64,000 nt of DNA from Promicromonosporaceae bacterium (GTDB lineage: Bacteria > Actinomycetota > Actinomycetes > Actinomycetales > Cellulomonadaceae), in NCBI GenBank assembly GCA_009783295.1, contig WRHK01000010.1, positions 17,793 to 81,792 of the forward strand, read 5' to 3'. Every line of letters begins with the position of its first letter. The stretch's first letter is position 1. The notes under the pieces were generated by a model. The model was not told the DNA's origin. It was given only the letters and a program-made list of their open reading frames with translations, and did no database searches. Position numbers and translations under genes: made by a program. This document shows, one piece after another, positions 51,804 through 61,512 of this stretch.

Positions 51804-51853
51804 GAAAAACCCCCCGGATCCCAGGGATGGTGCTGCTGGGACGATCGAGGGGT
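51804..51853 (-). terminator. Attenuator terminator of the ilvBNC leader
   Basis: Minus strand ACCCC-N-GAT-N-TCCCAG pairs imperfectly with CTGGGATCCGGGGGGT, followed by TTTTTC. It lies between the leader peptide and the ilvB ATG. Confidence 0.75.
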
Positions 51854-51887
51854 GAGCGCGCTGACGATGCCGTCGGAACGTCTGGGG

Positions 51888-51932
51888 TTAGCCAGCGCGC
51901 CCGGGGAGTACTACGAGGCGGATCGTCTGCAT
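51888..51932 (-). CDS. ilvB leader peptide (14 aa)
   Basis: MQTIRLVVLPGRAG followed by TAA. The IRLVVL run of Ile, Leu and Val codons is the sensor typical of actinobacterial ilvB leaders such as that of Corynebacterium. TAGGTT lies seven bases before the ATG, so the leader message itself is probably leaderless. Too short for the ORF track. Confidence 0.85.
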   Translation of the reverse strand: MQTIRLVVLPGRAG

Positions 51933-51939
51933 GCACGGA

Positions 51940-51945
51940 AACCTA
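51940..51945 (-). promoter_or_regulatory. Leaderless-type -10 box of the ilvB leader
   Basis: TAGGTT, TCCGTGC, then the leader-peptide ATG. This places the ilvBNC transcription start at the leader peptide. Confidence 0.6.
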
Positions 51946-52035
51946 CGCCTCGGCGGCGCGCGATGTCACGCCGCGTGGCGCTCTTCCCACATCCTGGGAT
52001 CGCTGATCGGCTCTCGGACGCCGCCGGGCGCGACG

Positions 52036-53109
52036 TCACGCGACGTCGCGCCGCCGGAACACCAGGTACGCGGCGAGCGAGAGCACCGCGGTCACGCCGA
52101 GCAGGAACAGGCCGCCCTGGACGGGCGTGACCAGGTGCTCGACGGTGGTGCACGACATCCCGGTGTCCGACGGGACGCAGCGGTCGGTCGTGTAGACCTC
52201 CCCGCCGTGCAGCCACGCGGAGAGGTTGACGGAGAAGAGCCAGCGCTGCAGGTCCCCCATCCCCCAGCGGAAGATCGTCTCGGCGCCCAGCCACGCGGCG
52301 GCGACGCCGATCGCCGCCGCCGCGTGCCGCAGCAGCATGCCGAGCGCGACGCCGGCCAAGGCCACGGCCGCCCCGGCGACGGCCAGCCGGCCGGTGAACG
52401 CCGCGATGTCGCCGACGACGCCGTCGGGCGCGCTGCCGACCGTCCCGACCACGGCGTACGCGGCGTAGGAGCCCGCCGCCGCGAGCGCGAACGCCACCAC
52501 CACGAGCGGTACGGCCCACGTCGCCGCCGCTCCGGCCTTCGACCAGAAGACGCGCGTGCGCCCCGGGACGAAGGTCAGCCAGAGGCCGATCGCGCCGGAC
52601 GCGAGCTCCGCCGTCACGAAGCTCACCGCGACGAGGAACACGGCGAACAGGAAGACGGGGGCGAGGTCGTCGAGCGCGGCGAGGCCGCCGAAACGCCGCC
52701 ACATCGATGTGTCGACCTGCCGGATCGCCGGGTCGACGGACCCGCCGTCGGCGCTCGCGCCGGTCACGCTGGACGGGTCGGCCGGCGGGAAGAAGTGCTG
52801 AACGGCCGGCAGGAACTGGTCGAGCGTCGGAGCCAGCTGGTCGCAGCCGTGGTCGGCGTCCGGGTTCGGGTCGGCCTGCTGGGACGCCAGGCAGTCGGAC
52901 ACGATCTGGTCGCCGTCCGTCGCCCACTGGGCCGCCTGCTGCTGGTAGGACACGCGCGCCTGCCGGATCGCCGCGGCGCTCGGCGGCCGCGCGTCGAACC
53001 CGGCCACCACGGTGCTGAGCACCACGACGCCCACGAGCCCGATCCCCACCCAGAGCGCGACGCGGCGAGCACGGTACCGGCGCAGCTCGACGCGCAGCAG
53101 GCGGCTCAT
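52036..53109 (-). CDS. ABC transporter permease (ABC-2 type)
   Basis: A 357-aa membrane protein partnered with the upstream ATPase. One N-terminal helix (VALWVGIGLVGVVVLSTVVAGF) is followed by an external loop of about 110 residues with three cysteines (SDCLASQQ, HGCDQLAP). Five more helices follow (LAPVFLFAVFLVAVSFVTAEL, WAVPLVVVAFALAAAGSYAAYAVVG, RLAVAVAGAAVALAGVALGML-like, and a last one LFLLGVTAVLSLAAYLVF). It looks like a bacitracin/multidrug-type exporter permease. Its ATG overlaps the ATPase gene by four bases. Confidence 0.85.
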   Translation of the reverse strand: MSRLLRVELRRYRARRVALWVGIGLVGVVVLSTVVAGFDARPPSAAAIRQARVSYQQQAAQWATDGDQIVSDCLASQQADPNPDADHGCDQLAPTLDQFLPAVQHFFPPADPSSVTGASADGGSVDPAIRQVDTSMWRRFGGLAALDDLAPVFLFAVFLVAVSFVTAELASGAIGLWLTFVPGRTRVFWSKAGAAATWAVPLVVVAFALAAAGSYAAYAVVGTVGSAPDGVVGDIAAFTGRLAVAGAAVALAGVALGMLLRHAAAAIGVAAAWLGAETIFRWGMGDLQRWLFSVNLSAWLHGGEVYTTDRCVPSDTGMSCTTVEHLVTPVQGGLFLLGVTAVLSLAAYLVFRRRDVA

Positions 53110-54056
53110 GCGGCCGCCCCCGCCGTCGCGCGGGCGCTCTCGCCCTCGGTGAGCCCCAGGAACACCTGTTCCAGGCCTTGGTGCTCCTGGACCAGCTCGC
53201 TGACCCACAGGCCCTGCACTCCGAGCGCCCGGGACACCACGGCTGGGTCGGCGACGCCGTCGACCACGAGCGAGCCGTGGTCCGCGCGGACGGCGAAGCC
53301 GGCGGCGTCGAGCACCTTGCGTGCCGCCTCGGCGTCGCCCACGCGCACCCGCACCGACGCGCCGCCGGCGCCGACGATGTCGGCGACCCGCCCCGACGCG
53401 AGCAGCCGCCCGCGGGCGACGATCGACACGGTGTCGGCCACCTGCTCCACCTCGGCCAGGATGTGGCTCGACACGAGCACGGTGCGGCCCTGGTCGGCCA
53501 GCGACCGCATCGTCTCGCGGATCTCGCGGATGCCCGCGGGGTCGAGCCCGTTGGTGGGCTCGTCGAAGATCAGCAAGTCTGGGTCCTTGAGCAGCGTGGC
53601 CGCCACGGCCAGGCGCTGCTTCATGCCCAGCGAGTAGGTCCGGTACCGGTCCCGGGCCCGGTCGGTCAGCCCGACGTGCTCCAGCACCTCGCCGACGCGC
53701 GTCGACGGCGCGTCGATGGCCTGCGCGAGCAGGTCGAGGTTGCGCCGCCCGCTGAACGCGGGGAAGAACTTGGGGCTCTCGACGATGGCCCCTACACGCC
53801 CGACCACCTCGTCGAGGCGCTCGGGCACCGGGGTGCCGAAGATCCGCATCGTCCCGGCGTCGGCCCGCACCAGCCCGAGCAGCATCCGGATGGTCGTCGT
53901 CTTGCCCGACCCGTTCGGCCCGAGGAACCCGTGGACGCCCCCGGCGGGGACGACCAGGTCGAGGTTCTCGACCCCGACCGTGCGCCCTCTGCGGGTGCGG
54001 TAGACCTTGCGGAGGCCCGCCGTCTCGATCGCGGGGACGTCGTCGTCCAGTGGCAT
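53106..54056 (-). CDS. ABC transporter ATP-binding protein
   Basis: A 316-aa ATPase of the CcmA/BcrA type. Walker A is GFLGPNGSGKTTTIRMLLGL at about residues 43-62, the signature is the LSGGQ variant YSLGMKQRLAVAATLL, Walker B LLIFDEPTNGLDPAG and the H-loop LVSSHILAEVEQVADTV. A C-terminal extension of 90 residues (VRVRVGDAEAARKVLDAAGF) is usual in this group. The start is seven bases after TACTGT. The substrate is unknown. Confidence 0.92.
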   Translation of the reverse strand: MPLDDDVPAIETAGLRKVYRTRRGRTVGVENLDLVVPAGGVHGFLGPNGSGKTTTIRMLLGLVRADAGTMRIFGTPVPERLDEVVGRVGAIVESPKFFPAFSGRRNLDLLAQAIDAPSTRVGEVLEHVGLTDRARDRYRTYSLGMKQRLAVAATLLKDPDLLIFDEPTNGLDPAGIREIRETMRSLADQGRTVLVSSHILAEVEQVADTVSIVARGRLLASGRVADIVGAGGASVRVRVGDAEAARKVLDAAGFAVRADHGSLVVDGVADPAVVSRALGVQGLWVSELVQEHQGLEQVFLGLTEGESARATAGAAA

Positions 54057-54063
54057 GGCGCAG

Positions 54064-54069
54064 ACAGTA
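54064..54069 (-). promoter_or_regulatory. Leaderless-type -10 box of the ABC exporter operon
   Basis: TACTGT, CTGCGCC, then ATG. Separates the exporter from the ilvD genes upstream. Confidence 0.5.
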
Positions 54070-54128
54070 GGGCATCCCAGGTACCGGGCAGAAGACCCCC
54101 AGGAGTTTCACCCGCTGCGCGGAGCGTC

Positions 54129-55823
54129 CTACTCGAGCACGGCGCCCCGCGAGGCCGACTGCACCAGCTTCGTGTACTTCGACAGCACGCCCCGCGTGTA
54201 CCCGTGCGCCAGCGGCGCCCAGCCCTCGCGGCGGCCGGCGAGCTCCGCGTCGTCGACCAGCAGCTCGAGCGTCTTGTTGCGGACGTCGAGGCGGATGCGG
54301 TCGCCGTCGCGCACGAACGCGATCGGCCCGCTGTCCACCGCCTCCGGGGCGATGTGCCCCACGCACAGGCCCGTCGTGCCGCCCGAGAAGCGGCCGTCGG
54401 TGATGAGGAGGACGTCCTTGCCGAGCCCGGCGCCCTTGATGGCGCCGGTGATCGCGAGCATCTCGCGCATGCCCGGCCCGCCCTTGGGCCCCTCATACCG
54501 GATCACGACGACGTCGCCCTCGGTGATGGTGCCGTCCTCGAGTGCGTCGAGCGCGGCACGCTCCCGCTCGAACACGCGCGCGGTCCCCTCGAACACGTCG
54601 TCCGTGAACCCCGCCGACTTCACGACGGCGCCGTCGGGCGCGAGCGAGCCGTGCAGGATCGTGATCCCGCCCGTGGCGTGGATGGGGTTGTTCATCGCGC
54701 GCAGGATGTTGCCGTCCGGGTCCGGCGGGTTGATGTCGGCGAGGTTCTCGGCGACCGTGCGCCCGGTGACGGTGAGTGCGTCGCCGTGCAGCAGCCCGGC
54801 CTCCAGCAGCGCCTTCATCACCACGGGGACGCCGCCCACCCGGTCGACGTCGTTCATGACGTACCGGCCGAACGGCTTGAGGTCGCCCAGGTGCGGCACC
54901 CGGTCGCCGACGCGGTCGAAGTCGGCGAGCGTGAGGACGACGTCGGCCTCGTGCGCGATCGCCAGCAGGTGCAGCACCGCGTTGGTCGAGCCGCCGAACG
55001 CCATGACCACCGCGATGGCGTTCTCGAACGCCTCCTTGGTGAGGATCTGCCGGGCCGTGATCCCCTGCTTGAGCAGGTTCACCACGGCCTCGCCCGAGCG
55101 GTGCGCCCAGGCGTCACGACGCCGGTCCGCCGACGGCGGCGACGCGCTGCCCGGCAGCGACATGCCGAGCGCCTCGGCCGCCGACGCCATCGTGTTGGCC
55201 GTGTACATGCCGCCGCACGCGCCCTCGCCCGGGCAGATGGCCCGCTCGATGCGGTCGACGTCCTCCTCGCTCATCAGCCCGCGCGCGCACGCCCCGACGG
55301 CCTCGAACGCGTCGATGATCGTGACCTGCTTCTCCGACCCGTCGGTGAGCTTGACCCAGCCGGGCATGATCGACCCGGCGTAGAGGAACACGCTCGCGAG
55401 GTCGAGCCGCGCGGCCGCCATGAGCATCCCGGGCAGCGACTTGTCGCACCCGGCCAGCAGCACCGAGCCGTCGAGCCTCTCGGCGGACATCACCACCTCG
55501 ACCGAGTCCGCGATGACGTCGCGTGACACGAGCGAGAAGTGCATCCCCTCGTGGCCCATCGAGATCCCGTCGGACACCGAGATCGTCCCGAACTCCAGCG
55601 GGTAGCCGCCCCCGGCGTGCACGCCCTCCTTGCACGCCTGGGCGAGCCGGTCGAGCGAGAGGTTGCAGGGCGTGATCTCGTTCCACGAGCTGGCGACGCC
55701 GATCTGGGGTTTGCCCCAGTCCTCGTCCCCCATGCCGACGGCGCGGAGCATGCCCCGCGACGCCGTCGCCTCGAGTCCGTCGGTGACCTGCCGAGACCTC
55801 GGCTTGATGTCAGGCGCGCTCAT
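54129..55823 (-). CDS. ilvD: Dihydroxy-acid dehydratase, three-cysteine (2Fe-2S) type
   Basis: A 564-aa Fe-S dehydratase for valine and isoleucine synthesis. The three cluster cysteines are visible: [23 protein letters not shown] and [14 protein letters not shown], as in the M. tuberculosis-type enzyme with a [2Fe-2S] cluster. It ends with [14 protein letters not shown] and [21 protein letters not shown] perfect 13-bp hairpin abuts the ATG and no Shine-Dalgarno is visible; GACGCT six bases upstream may be a -10. It is the second of two non-identical ilvD genes in tandem. Confidence 0.95.
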   Translation of the reverse strand: MSAPDIKPRSRQVTDGLEATASRGMLRAVGMGDEDWGKPQIGVASSWNEITPCNLSLDRLAQACKEGVHAGGGYPLEFGTISVSDGISMGHEGMHFSLVSRDVIADSVEVVMSAERLDGSVLLAGCDKSLPGMLMAAARLDLASVFLYAGSIMPGWVKLTDGSEKQVTIIDAFEAVGACARGLMSEEDVDRIERAICPGEGACGGMYTANTMASAAEALGMSLPGSASPPSADRRRDAWAHRSGEAVVNLLKQGITARQILTKEAFENAIAVVMAFGGSTNAVLHLLAIAHEADVVLTLADFDRVGDRVPHLGDLKPFGRYVMNDVDRVGGVPVVMKALLEAGLLHGDALTVTGRTVAENLADINPPDPDGNILRAMNNPIHATGGITILHGSLAPDGAVVKSAGFTDDVFEGTARVFERERAALDALEDGTITEGDVVVIRYEGPKGGPGMREMLAITGAIKGAGLGKDVLLITDGRFSGGTTGLCVGHIAPEAVDSGPIAFVRDGDRIRLDVRNKTLELLVDDAELAGRREGWAPLAHGYTRGVLSKYTKLVQSASRGAVLE

Positions 55824-55854
55824 GGGGCGAGCGTCCCACCTGGACGCTCGCCCC
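55824..55854 (-). other. Perfect hairpin directly against the ilvD (54129) start codon
   Basis: GGGGCGAGCGTCC / GGACGCTCGCCCC, 13 bp perfect, loop of five. It fills most of the 45-base gap between the two ilvD genes and ends at the base before ATG. It may terminate the upstream gene or mask initiation. Confidence 0.75.
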
Positions 55855-55868
55855 GCTAGAGGACGCGC

Positions 55869-57731
55869 TCAGCGCCGCTTGATGAGCGAGACGTCGCGCA
55901 CGGCGCCGCGGTCGGCCGACGTCGCCATCGCGGCGTACGCCTGGAGGGCCGGCGACACGTAGCGGTCGCGGTCCTTCGGCTGCCACGGGTTCTCGGACGA
56001 CTCCATCTTGGCGCGGCGCTCCGCGAGCACCTCGTCCGGCACGTTGACGCGGATGACGCGCGTCTCGACGTCGATCTCGATCTCGTCGCCGTCCTCGACC
56101 AGGCCGATGGTGCCGCCCGCGGCGGCCTCCGGGGACACGTGGCCCACGGAGATGCCCGACGACCCCCCCGAGAACCGGCCGTCGGTGATGAGCGCGACGA
56201 CCTTGCCCAGGCCGCGGCCCTTGATGAACGACGTCGGGTAGAGCATCTCCTGCATGCCCGGCCCGCCCGCCGGCCCCTCGTACCGCACGACGACGACGTG
56301 CCCGGGCTCGACCTGCTTGTTCAGGATCTTCTCGACGGCCTGCTCCTGCGACTCGACCACCAGGGCCTTGCCGACGAAGTGGAAGACGTCGGGGTCGATG
56401 CCCGCGGTCTTGATGATGGCGCCGTCCACGGCGAGGTTGCCCTTGAGCACGGCCAGGCCGCCCTCGACGGTGTAGGCGTGCTCGACGTCGCGGATGCAGC
56501 CCTCGGCCGCGTCGGTGTCGAGCGAGTCCCACACGTTCGACGTCGAGAACGCCTGCGTGGTCCGCACGCCGCCGGGGGCGGCGTGGAACAGCTGCAGCGC
56601 GCGGTCCGTGGCCTTGCCGCCGCGGATGTCCCAGGCGTCCAGCCATGCGCCCAGCGTGGGCGTGTGCACGGAGGTGACGTCGCGGTCCAGCAGCCCGGCG
56701 CGGTCCAGCTCGCCCAGCAGGGCGGGGATGCCGCCGGCGCGGTGGACGTCCTCCATGTGGTAGTTCGGGTGGTTCGGCGCGACCTTGCTCAGGCACGGCA
56801 CGCGGCGCGAGATCGCGTCGATGTCGTCGAGCGTGAAGTCGACCTCCGCCTCCTGCGCGGCGGCGAGGATGTGCAGCACCGTGTTGGTGGAGCCGCCCAT
56901 CGCGACGTCGAGCGTCATCGCGTTGGTGAACGCCGCCTTGGTGACGATGCCGCGCGGGGTGGCCGTGTCGTCCTCGTCCTCGTAGTAGCGCTTGGCGAGG
57001 TCGACGATGGTGCGGCCCGCCTCGAGGAACAGGTCCTTGCGCGCCGTGTGCGTGGCCAGCGTCGAGCCGTTGCCCGGCAGCGACAGGCCCAGCGCCTCGG
57101 TGAGGCAGTTCATCGAGTTCGCGGTGAACATGCCGGAGCACGACCCGCACGTGGGGCAGGCGTTCTCCTCGACCTTGCCCAGCGCGTCGTCGGTGACGTT
57201 GTCGTCCGCCGAGTAGTTGATCGCGTTGATCAGGTTGAGCTTGGTCTGCGCGACGCCGTCGACGACGATCGCCTTGCCGGCCTCCATCGGGCCGCCGGAC
57301 ACGAAGATCGTGGGGATGTTCAGGCGCAGCGCGGCGTTGAGCATGCCCGGCGTGATCTTGTCGCAGTTCGAGATGCACACGAGCGCGTCGGCCGTGTGCG
57401 CGTTCACCATGTACTCGACCGAGTCGGCGATCAGGTCGCGGCTGGGCAGCGAGTAGAGCATGCCGCCGTGGCCCATCGCGATGCCGTCGTCGACGGCGAT
57501 CGTGTTGAACTCCTTGGCGACGCCGCCCGCCTCGCGGATCGCGGAGGCGACGAGGTCGCCCATGTCCTTGAGGTGGACGTGCCCGGGCACGAACTGGGTG
57601 TAGGAGTTGGCGATCGCGATGATCGGCTTGCCGAAGTCCTCGGAGCCCATGCCGGTGGCGCGCCAGAGGGCGCGCGCACCAGCCATGTTGCGACCGTGAG
57701 TAGAGGTGCGGGAACGCAGGGGCCGGCTCAT
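55869..57731 (-). CDS. ilvD: Dihydroxy-acid dehydratase, E. coli-type
   Basis: A 620-aa Fe-S dehydratase like the E. coli enzyme. It has [14 protein letters not shown] and [19 protein letters not shown], but the position of the first cysteine in the other type is [13 protein letters not shown] here, so only two of the three cluster positions are cysteine. An insertion near residues 170-195 ([26 protein letters not shown]) is also typical. The ATG follows TAGGGT by six bases. It is transcribed just before the second ilvD. Both appear intact, so one could be induced under different iron or oxygen conditions; that is inference. Confidence 0.95.
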   Translation of the reverse strand: MSRPLRSRTSTHGRNMAGARALWRATGMGSEDFGKPIIAIANSYTQFVPGHVHLKDMGDLVASAIREAGGVAKEFNTIAVDDGIAMGHGGMLYSLPSRDLIADSVEYMVNAHTADALVCISNCDKITPGMLNAALRLNIPTIFVSGGPMEAGKAIVVDGVAQTKLNLINAINYSADDNVTDDALGKVEENACPTCGSCSGMFTANSMNCLTEALGLSLPGNGSTLATHTARKDLFLEAGRTIVDLAKRYYEDEDDTATPRGIVTKAAFTNAMTLDVAMGGSTNTVLHILAAAQEAEVDFTLDDIDAISRRVPCLSKVAPNHPNYHMEDVHRAGGIPALLGELDRAGLLDRDVTSVHTPTLGAWLDAWDIRGGKATDRALQLFHAAPGGVRTTQAFSTSNVWDSLDTDAAEGCIRDVEHAYTVEGGLAVLKGNLAVDGAIIKTAGIDPDVFHFVGKALVVESQEQAVEKILNKQVEPGHVVVVRYEGPAGGPGMQEMLYPTSFIKGRGLGKVVALITDGRFSGGSSGISVGHVSPEAAAGGTIGLVEDGDEIEIDVETRVIRVNVPDEVLAERRAKMESSENPWQPKDRDRYVSPALQAYAAMATSADRGAVRDVSLIKRR

Positions 57732-57737
57732 GGCGTC

Positions 57738-57743
57738 ACCCTA
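57738..57743 (-). promoter_or_regulatory. Leaderless-type -10 box of ilvD (55869)
   Basis: TAGGGT, GACGCC, then ATG. Confidence 0.6.
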
Positions 57744-57787
57744 CGCCGGTGTCCACGGACCGGTCCCCATCCGTCCGCGGGCTGACC

Positions 57788-59314
57788 CTAGTCGCCCGAC
57801 GTGTGCACGCCCTCGACGGCGTCGGCCGAGCGCATCCGGCGCAGCACCCACGGGCCGAGAGCCGCGACGAGGCCCGCGAACACGAGCGCGACCCCGCCGA
57901 TCCCGCCGAAGAACGGCGTCGGCGCGACGTTCTCGGTCGCCTGCACCAGCTGCGCGGTGATGGCCTGGCCCGCCGCGGGCGCCAGGAACCAGAGCGCCAT
58001 CGCCTGCCCACGGAACGCCCGCGGGGCGAGAAGCGTCGTGGCGGCCAGCCCCACGGGCGACAGGCACAGCTCGCCCAGCGTCTGGATCACGTAGACCAGG
58101 CCCAGCACCCATGCCCCGGTCTTGGCCTCGCCCGACGCCGCCGACATGATCGCGAGGAACAGGAACGACAGCGCCGCCAGCGCGAGGCCGATCGCGAACT
58201 TGTACGGGGTGGCCGGCCGGTCCTTGGTCTTGAGCCAGATCCACGCGAACACGGGCGCCAGGACGATGATCCCGAGCGGGTTGATCGACTGGAACGTCTC
58301 CGGGCTGAAGTGGTGCCACCACAGGAAGCTGAGCGTCGTCTCGTCGCGGGCGTACGTCGACAGCGTCGTCGCCGCCTGCTCGAAGATCATGAAGAAGAGC
58401 ATCGCTGCGACGAACAGCGGGATGTAGGCGAGCAGGCGGCTGCGCTCGGCCCCGGTCACCTTGGGCGACCGGTAGATGACGATGAAGAACAGGATCGGCG
58501 TCACGAACGCCAGGTAGCTCAGGGCGTCGATGATGGCGTTGAGCCCGAACGTCCCGTCGATCGCCGCGACGATCGCGTAGAGCGCCGCGACGCCGACGAC
58601 GATCCCCACGAGCAGCCGCACGACCTTCGGCCGCTCCTCGGCGCTGATCGGGTTCTCGATCCAGGACCCGGCCCCCGCGAGCAGCCGCCGCCCGCCCACG
58701 AACATGACCAGCGCGAACGCCATGCCGATCGCCGCGACGAGGAACCCTGCGTGGTAGCCCCAGGCGTGCCGCACCGCACCGACGATCAGCGGGCTGAAGA
58801 ACGAGCCGATGTTGATGCCCATGTAGAAGATCGAGAACGCCGACTGCCGCCGCGTGTCCTCCCGGCTGTACAGCTCGCCCACCATCGACGACACGTTCGG
58901 CTTGAGGAACCCCGTGCCCAGCGCGACGAGGCAGATTCCGAGCCAGGACGACGCCGGCGTCGGGATCGCCAGAGCCACGTGCCCGGCGGCGATGATCACG
59001 CCGCCCAGGAACGTCGCCCGGTACGCCCCGATGACGCGGTCGGCGAACCAGCCACCCACCACCGACAGCAGGTAGACGCCCGTGCCGTAGATGGAGACGA
59101 CCGCCACGCCCTGCGACTCCGGGATCCCGAGCCCCCCGTGGGCCAGGGTGTCCGTGATGTAGAAGACGAGGATGGCCCGCATGCCGTAGTAGCTGAACCG
59201 CTCCCACAGCTCGGTCCCGAAGAGCGTGAAGAGGGCCAGCGGGTGACCGAAGAACCGGCGATCGCCGGCGACGGCCGCCGCGGGAGTCGGGCGGTTCAGG
59301 TCAGGCGTGCTCAC
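57788..59314 (-). CDS. POT/PTR-family peptide transporter
   Basis: A 508-aa proton-coupled oligopeptide transporter. It has the PTR2 signature region (LFGTELWERFSYYGMRAILVFYI, ExxER-like), then GGWFADRVIGAYRATFLGG and SAFSIFYMGINIGSFFSPLI, FALVMFVGGRRLL, and about 14 hydrophobic helices (LLVGIVVGVAALYAIVAAI, LGIIVLAPVFAWIWLKTKD, VIQTLGELCLSPVGLA). DtpT-like. It is preceded by GTG at 59314 and separated from the GNAT gene by 60 bases. Confidence 0.93.
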   Translation of the reverse strand: MSTPDLNRPTPAAAVAGDRRFFGHPLALFTLFGTELWERFSYYGMRAILVFYITDTLAHGGLGIPESQGVAVVSIYGTGVYLLSVVGGWFADRVIGAYRATFLGGVIIAAGHVALAIPTPASSWLGICLVALGTGFLKPNVSSMVGELYSREDTRRQSAFSIFYMGINIGSFFSPLIVGAVRHAWGYHAGFLVAAIGMAFALVMFVGGRRLLAGAGSWIENPISAEERPKVVRLLVGIVVGVAALYAIVAAIDGTFGLNAIIDALSYLAFVTPILFFIVIYRSPKVTGAERSRLLAYIPLFVAAMLFFMIFEQAATTLSTYARDETTLSFLWWHHFSPETFQSINPLGIIVLAPVFAWIWLKTKDRPATPYKFAIGLALAALSFLFLAIMSAASGEAKTGAWVLGLVYVIQTLGELCLSPVGLAATTLLAPRAFRGQAMALWFLAPAAGQAITAQLVQATENVAPTPFFGGIGGVALVFAGLVAALGPWVLRRMRSADAVEGVHTSGD

Positions 59315-59374
59315 CGCACGATGCTCGCACCGTCGGCCGCCCCCCGCCGGGCCGGGGACGATCGATCGCCCGCG

Positions 59375-59974
59375 TCACGCGCCGGCGGCCGCCCGGAACT
59401 CGTCCTCGAGGATGCTCATGACGATGGCGTCGGCCCAGCCCTCGCCGTCGCGGTAGACGTCGCGGAGGCGGCCCTCCTCGCGGAACCCGAGCGACTCGTA
59501 GAGCGCCTTCGCGCGCGGGTTGATGCTCAGCACGTCGAGCCCCACGCGGTGCAGCCCGGGCCCGGGCTCGCGCTCGCCGTCCACCCGGACGCCGTCGAAC
59601 GCGAAGCGCAGCACCTCCCAGATCGCCTCGCGGCCGTAGCCGCGCCCCCGGTAGTCGGGGAGCATCTGCAGGCGCAGGTTGGCGCCGCCCGCGACCTCGT
59701 CGATCTCGTTGAGCACGATCTCGCCGATCAGCTCGTCGCTCACCGGCGCACCGTCCCGGACGGCTCCGGGCGTGATCGCCCAGTCGTACCGCCCGGGACG
59801 GTCGCTGACCGTCGCCGCCCACTCGTCGATCTCGGTGCGCGAGAACGTCGCCGTCGTTCCCGTCTGGCGCCGGCCCTCGGGGTCGTGCAGCGACTCCCAG
59901 AGCCGCTGGGCATCGCGCGCCTCGATCGGCCGCAGCCGCACCATCTCACCGTGCAGCTCCGGGCCGCGCGTCAT
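59375..59974 (-). CDS. GNAT-family N-acetyltransferase
   Basis: A 199-aa RimJ/RimL-type acetyltransferase. It begins VRLRPIEARDAQRLWESLHDPEGRR, and the acetyl-CoA site is LQMLPDYRGRGYGREAIWEVLRFAF, followed by LDVLSINPRAKALYESLGFREEGRLRDVY. The acetyl acceptor is not deducible. It starts at ATG 24 bases after the gatB stop and is probably co-transcribed with gatCAB. Confidence 0.9.
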   Translation of the reverse strand: MTRGPELHGEMVRLRPIEARDAQRLWESLHDPEGRRQTGTTATFSRTEIDEWAATVSDRPGRYDWAITPGAVRDGAPVSDELIGEIVLNEIDEVAGGANLRLQMLPDYRGRGYGREAIWEVLRFAFDGVRVDGEREPGPGLHRVGLDVLSINPRAKALYESLGFREEGRLRDVYRDGEGWADAIVMSILEDEFRAAAGA

Positions 59975-59998
59975 CGGGGTCTCCGTCCGTCCGGGCCG

Positions 59999-61492
59999 TC
60001 AGGCGCCGATGCGCTCGAGCACCAGCTCGCGCACGCGCTGGGCGTCCGCCTGGCCCTTGGTGGCCTTCATGACGGCGCCGATGATCGCGCCGACCGGCCC
60101 GAGGTTGCCCCCGCGCACCTTCTCGGCGATGTCCGGCTGCGCGGCCAGCGCCGCGTCGACCGCCTCGAGCAGGGCGCCGTCGTCGGACACGACCTCCAGG
60201 CCGCGCGCGACGACGACGGCCTCCGGGTCGCCCTCGCCGACCAGCACGCCCTCGAGCACCTGGCGGGCGATCTTGTCGTTGATCCGGCCGGCGTCGATCA
60301 GCTGCTGGAGCTGGGCGATCTGCGCGGGCGTGATCGCGACCTCGTCGAGGCTGACCTCCGCCTGCTTCGCCTTCCGGGCGAGCTCGCCCATCCACCACTT
60401 GCGGGCCGCGGCGGGCGTGGCGCCCGCGGCGACGGTCGCCTCGATGAGGTCGACCGCACCGGCGTTGACGACGTCGCGCATCTCGGCGTCGGCGTAGCCC
60501 CACTCCCCCTGCAGCCGGCGACGACGTGCGGCGGGGAGCTCGGGCAGGCCGGCGCGGATCTGCTCGACCCACTCCCTGCTCGGCGCCACCGGCACGAGGT
60601 CCGGCTCGGGGAAGTAGCGGTAGTCCTCGGCGTCCGACTTCACGCGGCCCGACGACGTCGTGCCGTCCTCCTCGTGGAAGTGACGGGTCTCCTGGATCAC
60701 CCGGTCGCCCGCGTCGAGCACGCCCGCCTGACGCGAGATCTCGAAGCGCACCGCCCGCTCGACCGAGCGGAACGAGTTGACGTTCTTGGTCTCCGTACGG
60801 GTGCCGAGCTTGTCCTGCGGCGTCGGGCGCAGCGAGACGTTGACGTCGGCGCGCACGTTGCCGCGCTCCATGCGGGCCTCGGACACGTCGAGCGCACGGA
60901 AGATGTCGCGGAGAGTCTGCACGTAGGCACGTGCGACCTCGGGCGCACGGTCGCCCGCACCCTCGATCGGGCGCGTGACGATCTCCACCAGCGGGATGCC
61001 CGCGCGGTTGTAGTCGACCAGCGAGTACTCGGCGCCGTGGATGCGGCCGGAGCCGCCGACGTGCGTGTTCTTGCCGGCGTCCTCCTCCATGTGGGCCCGC
61101 TCGATGTCGACGCGGAAGATCGTCCCGTCCTCCAGCTCGACGTCCACCCAGCCGTCGTGGGCGATGGGCTCGTCGTACTGCGAGGTCTGGAAGTTCTTGG
61201 GCACGTCCGGGTAGAAGTAGTTCTTCCGGGCGAAGCGGCACGTCTCTGCGATCTCGCAGTTGAGCGCCAGTCCGATGCGGATGGCGTACTCGACGGCCTT
61301 CCCGTTGACCACCGGCAGGGCGCCGGGCAGGCCGAGGCTCACCGGGGTGGTCTGCGAGTTGGGCTCGGCGCCGAAGCTCACCTCGGCCGCGCAGAACATC
61401 TTGGTGCGGGTGCCGAGCTCGACGTGCACCTCGATGCCGAGCACCGGGTCGTAGCGCTTGACGGCGTCGGCGTAGTCGACCAGTTCAGTCAC
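59999..61492 (-). CDS. gatB: Asp/Glu-tRNA amidotransferase subunit B
   Basis: A 497-aa tRNA-binding kinase subunit of GatCAB that activates Glu-tRNA(Gln) (and Asp-tRNA(Asn)). It has [69 protein letters not shown], and the YqeY-like C-terminal domain ([39 protein letters not shown]). GTG 61492 has GGAG seven bases upstream; the ORF track begins 21 codons too early. Downstream of gatA by 20 bases. Confidence 0.96.
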   Translation of the reverse strand: MTELVDYADAVKRYDPVLGIEVHVELGTRTKMFCAAEVSFGAEPNSQTTPVSLGLPGALPVVNGKAVEYAIRIGLALNCEIAETCRFARKNYFYPDVPKNFQTSQYDEPIAHDGWVDVELEDGTIFRVDIERAHMEEDAGKNTHVGGSGRIHGAEYSLVDYNRAGIPLVEIVTRPIEGAGDRAPEVARAYVQTLRDIFRALDVSEARMERGNVRADVNVSLRPTPQDKLGTRTETKNVNSFRSVERAVRFEISRQAGVLDAGDRVIQETRHFHEEDGTTSSGRVKSDAEDYRYFPEPDLVPVAPSREWVEQIRAGLPELPAARRRRLQGEWGYADAEMRDVVNAGAVDLIEATVAAGATPAAARKWWMGELARKAKQAEVSLDEVAITPAQIAQLQQLIDAGRINDKIARQVLEGVLVGEGDPEAVVVARGLEVVSDDGALLEAVDAALAAQPDIAEKVRGGNLGPVGAIIGAVMKATKGQADAQRVRELVLERIGA

Positions 61493-61512
61493 TTTCGTTC
61501 TCCGTCTTCGTC

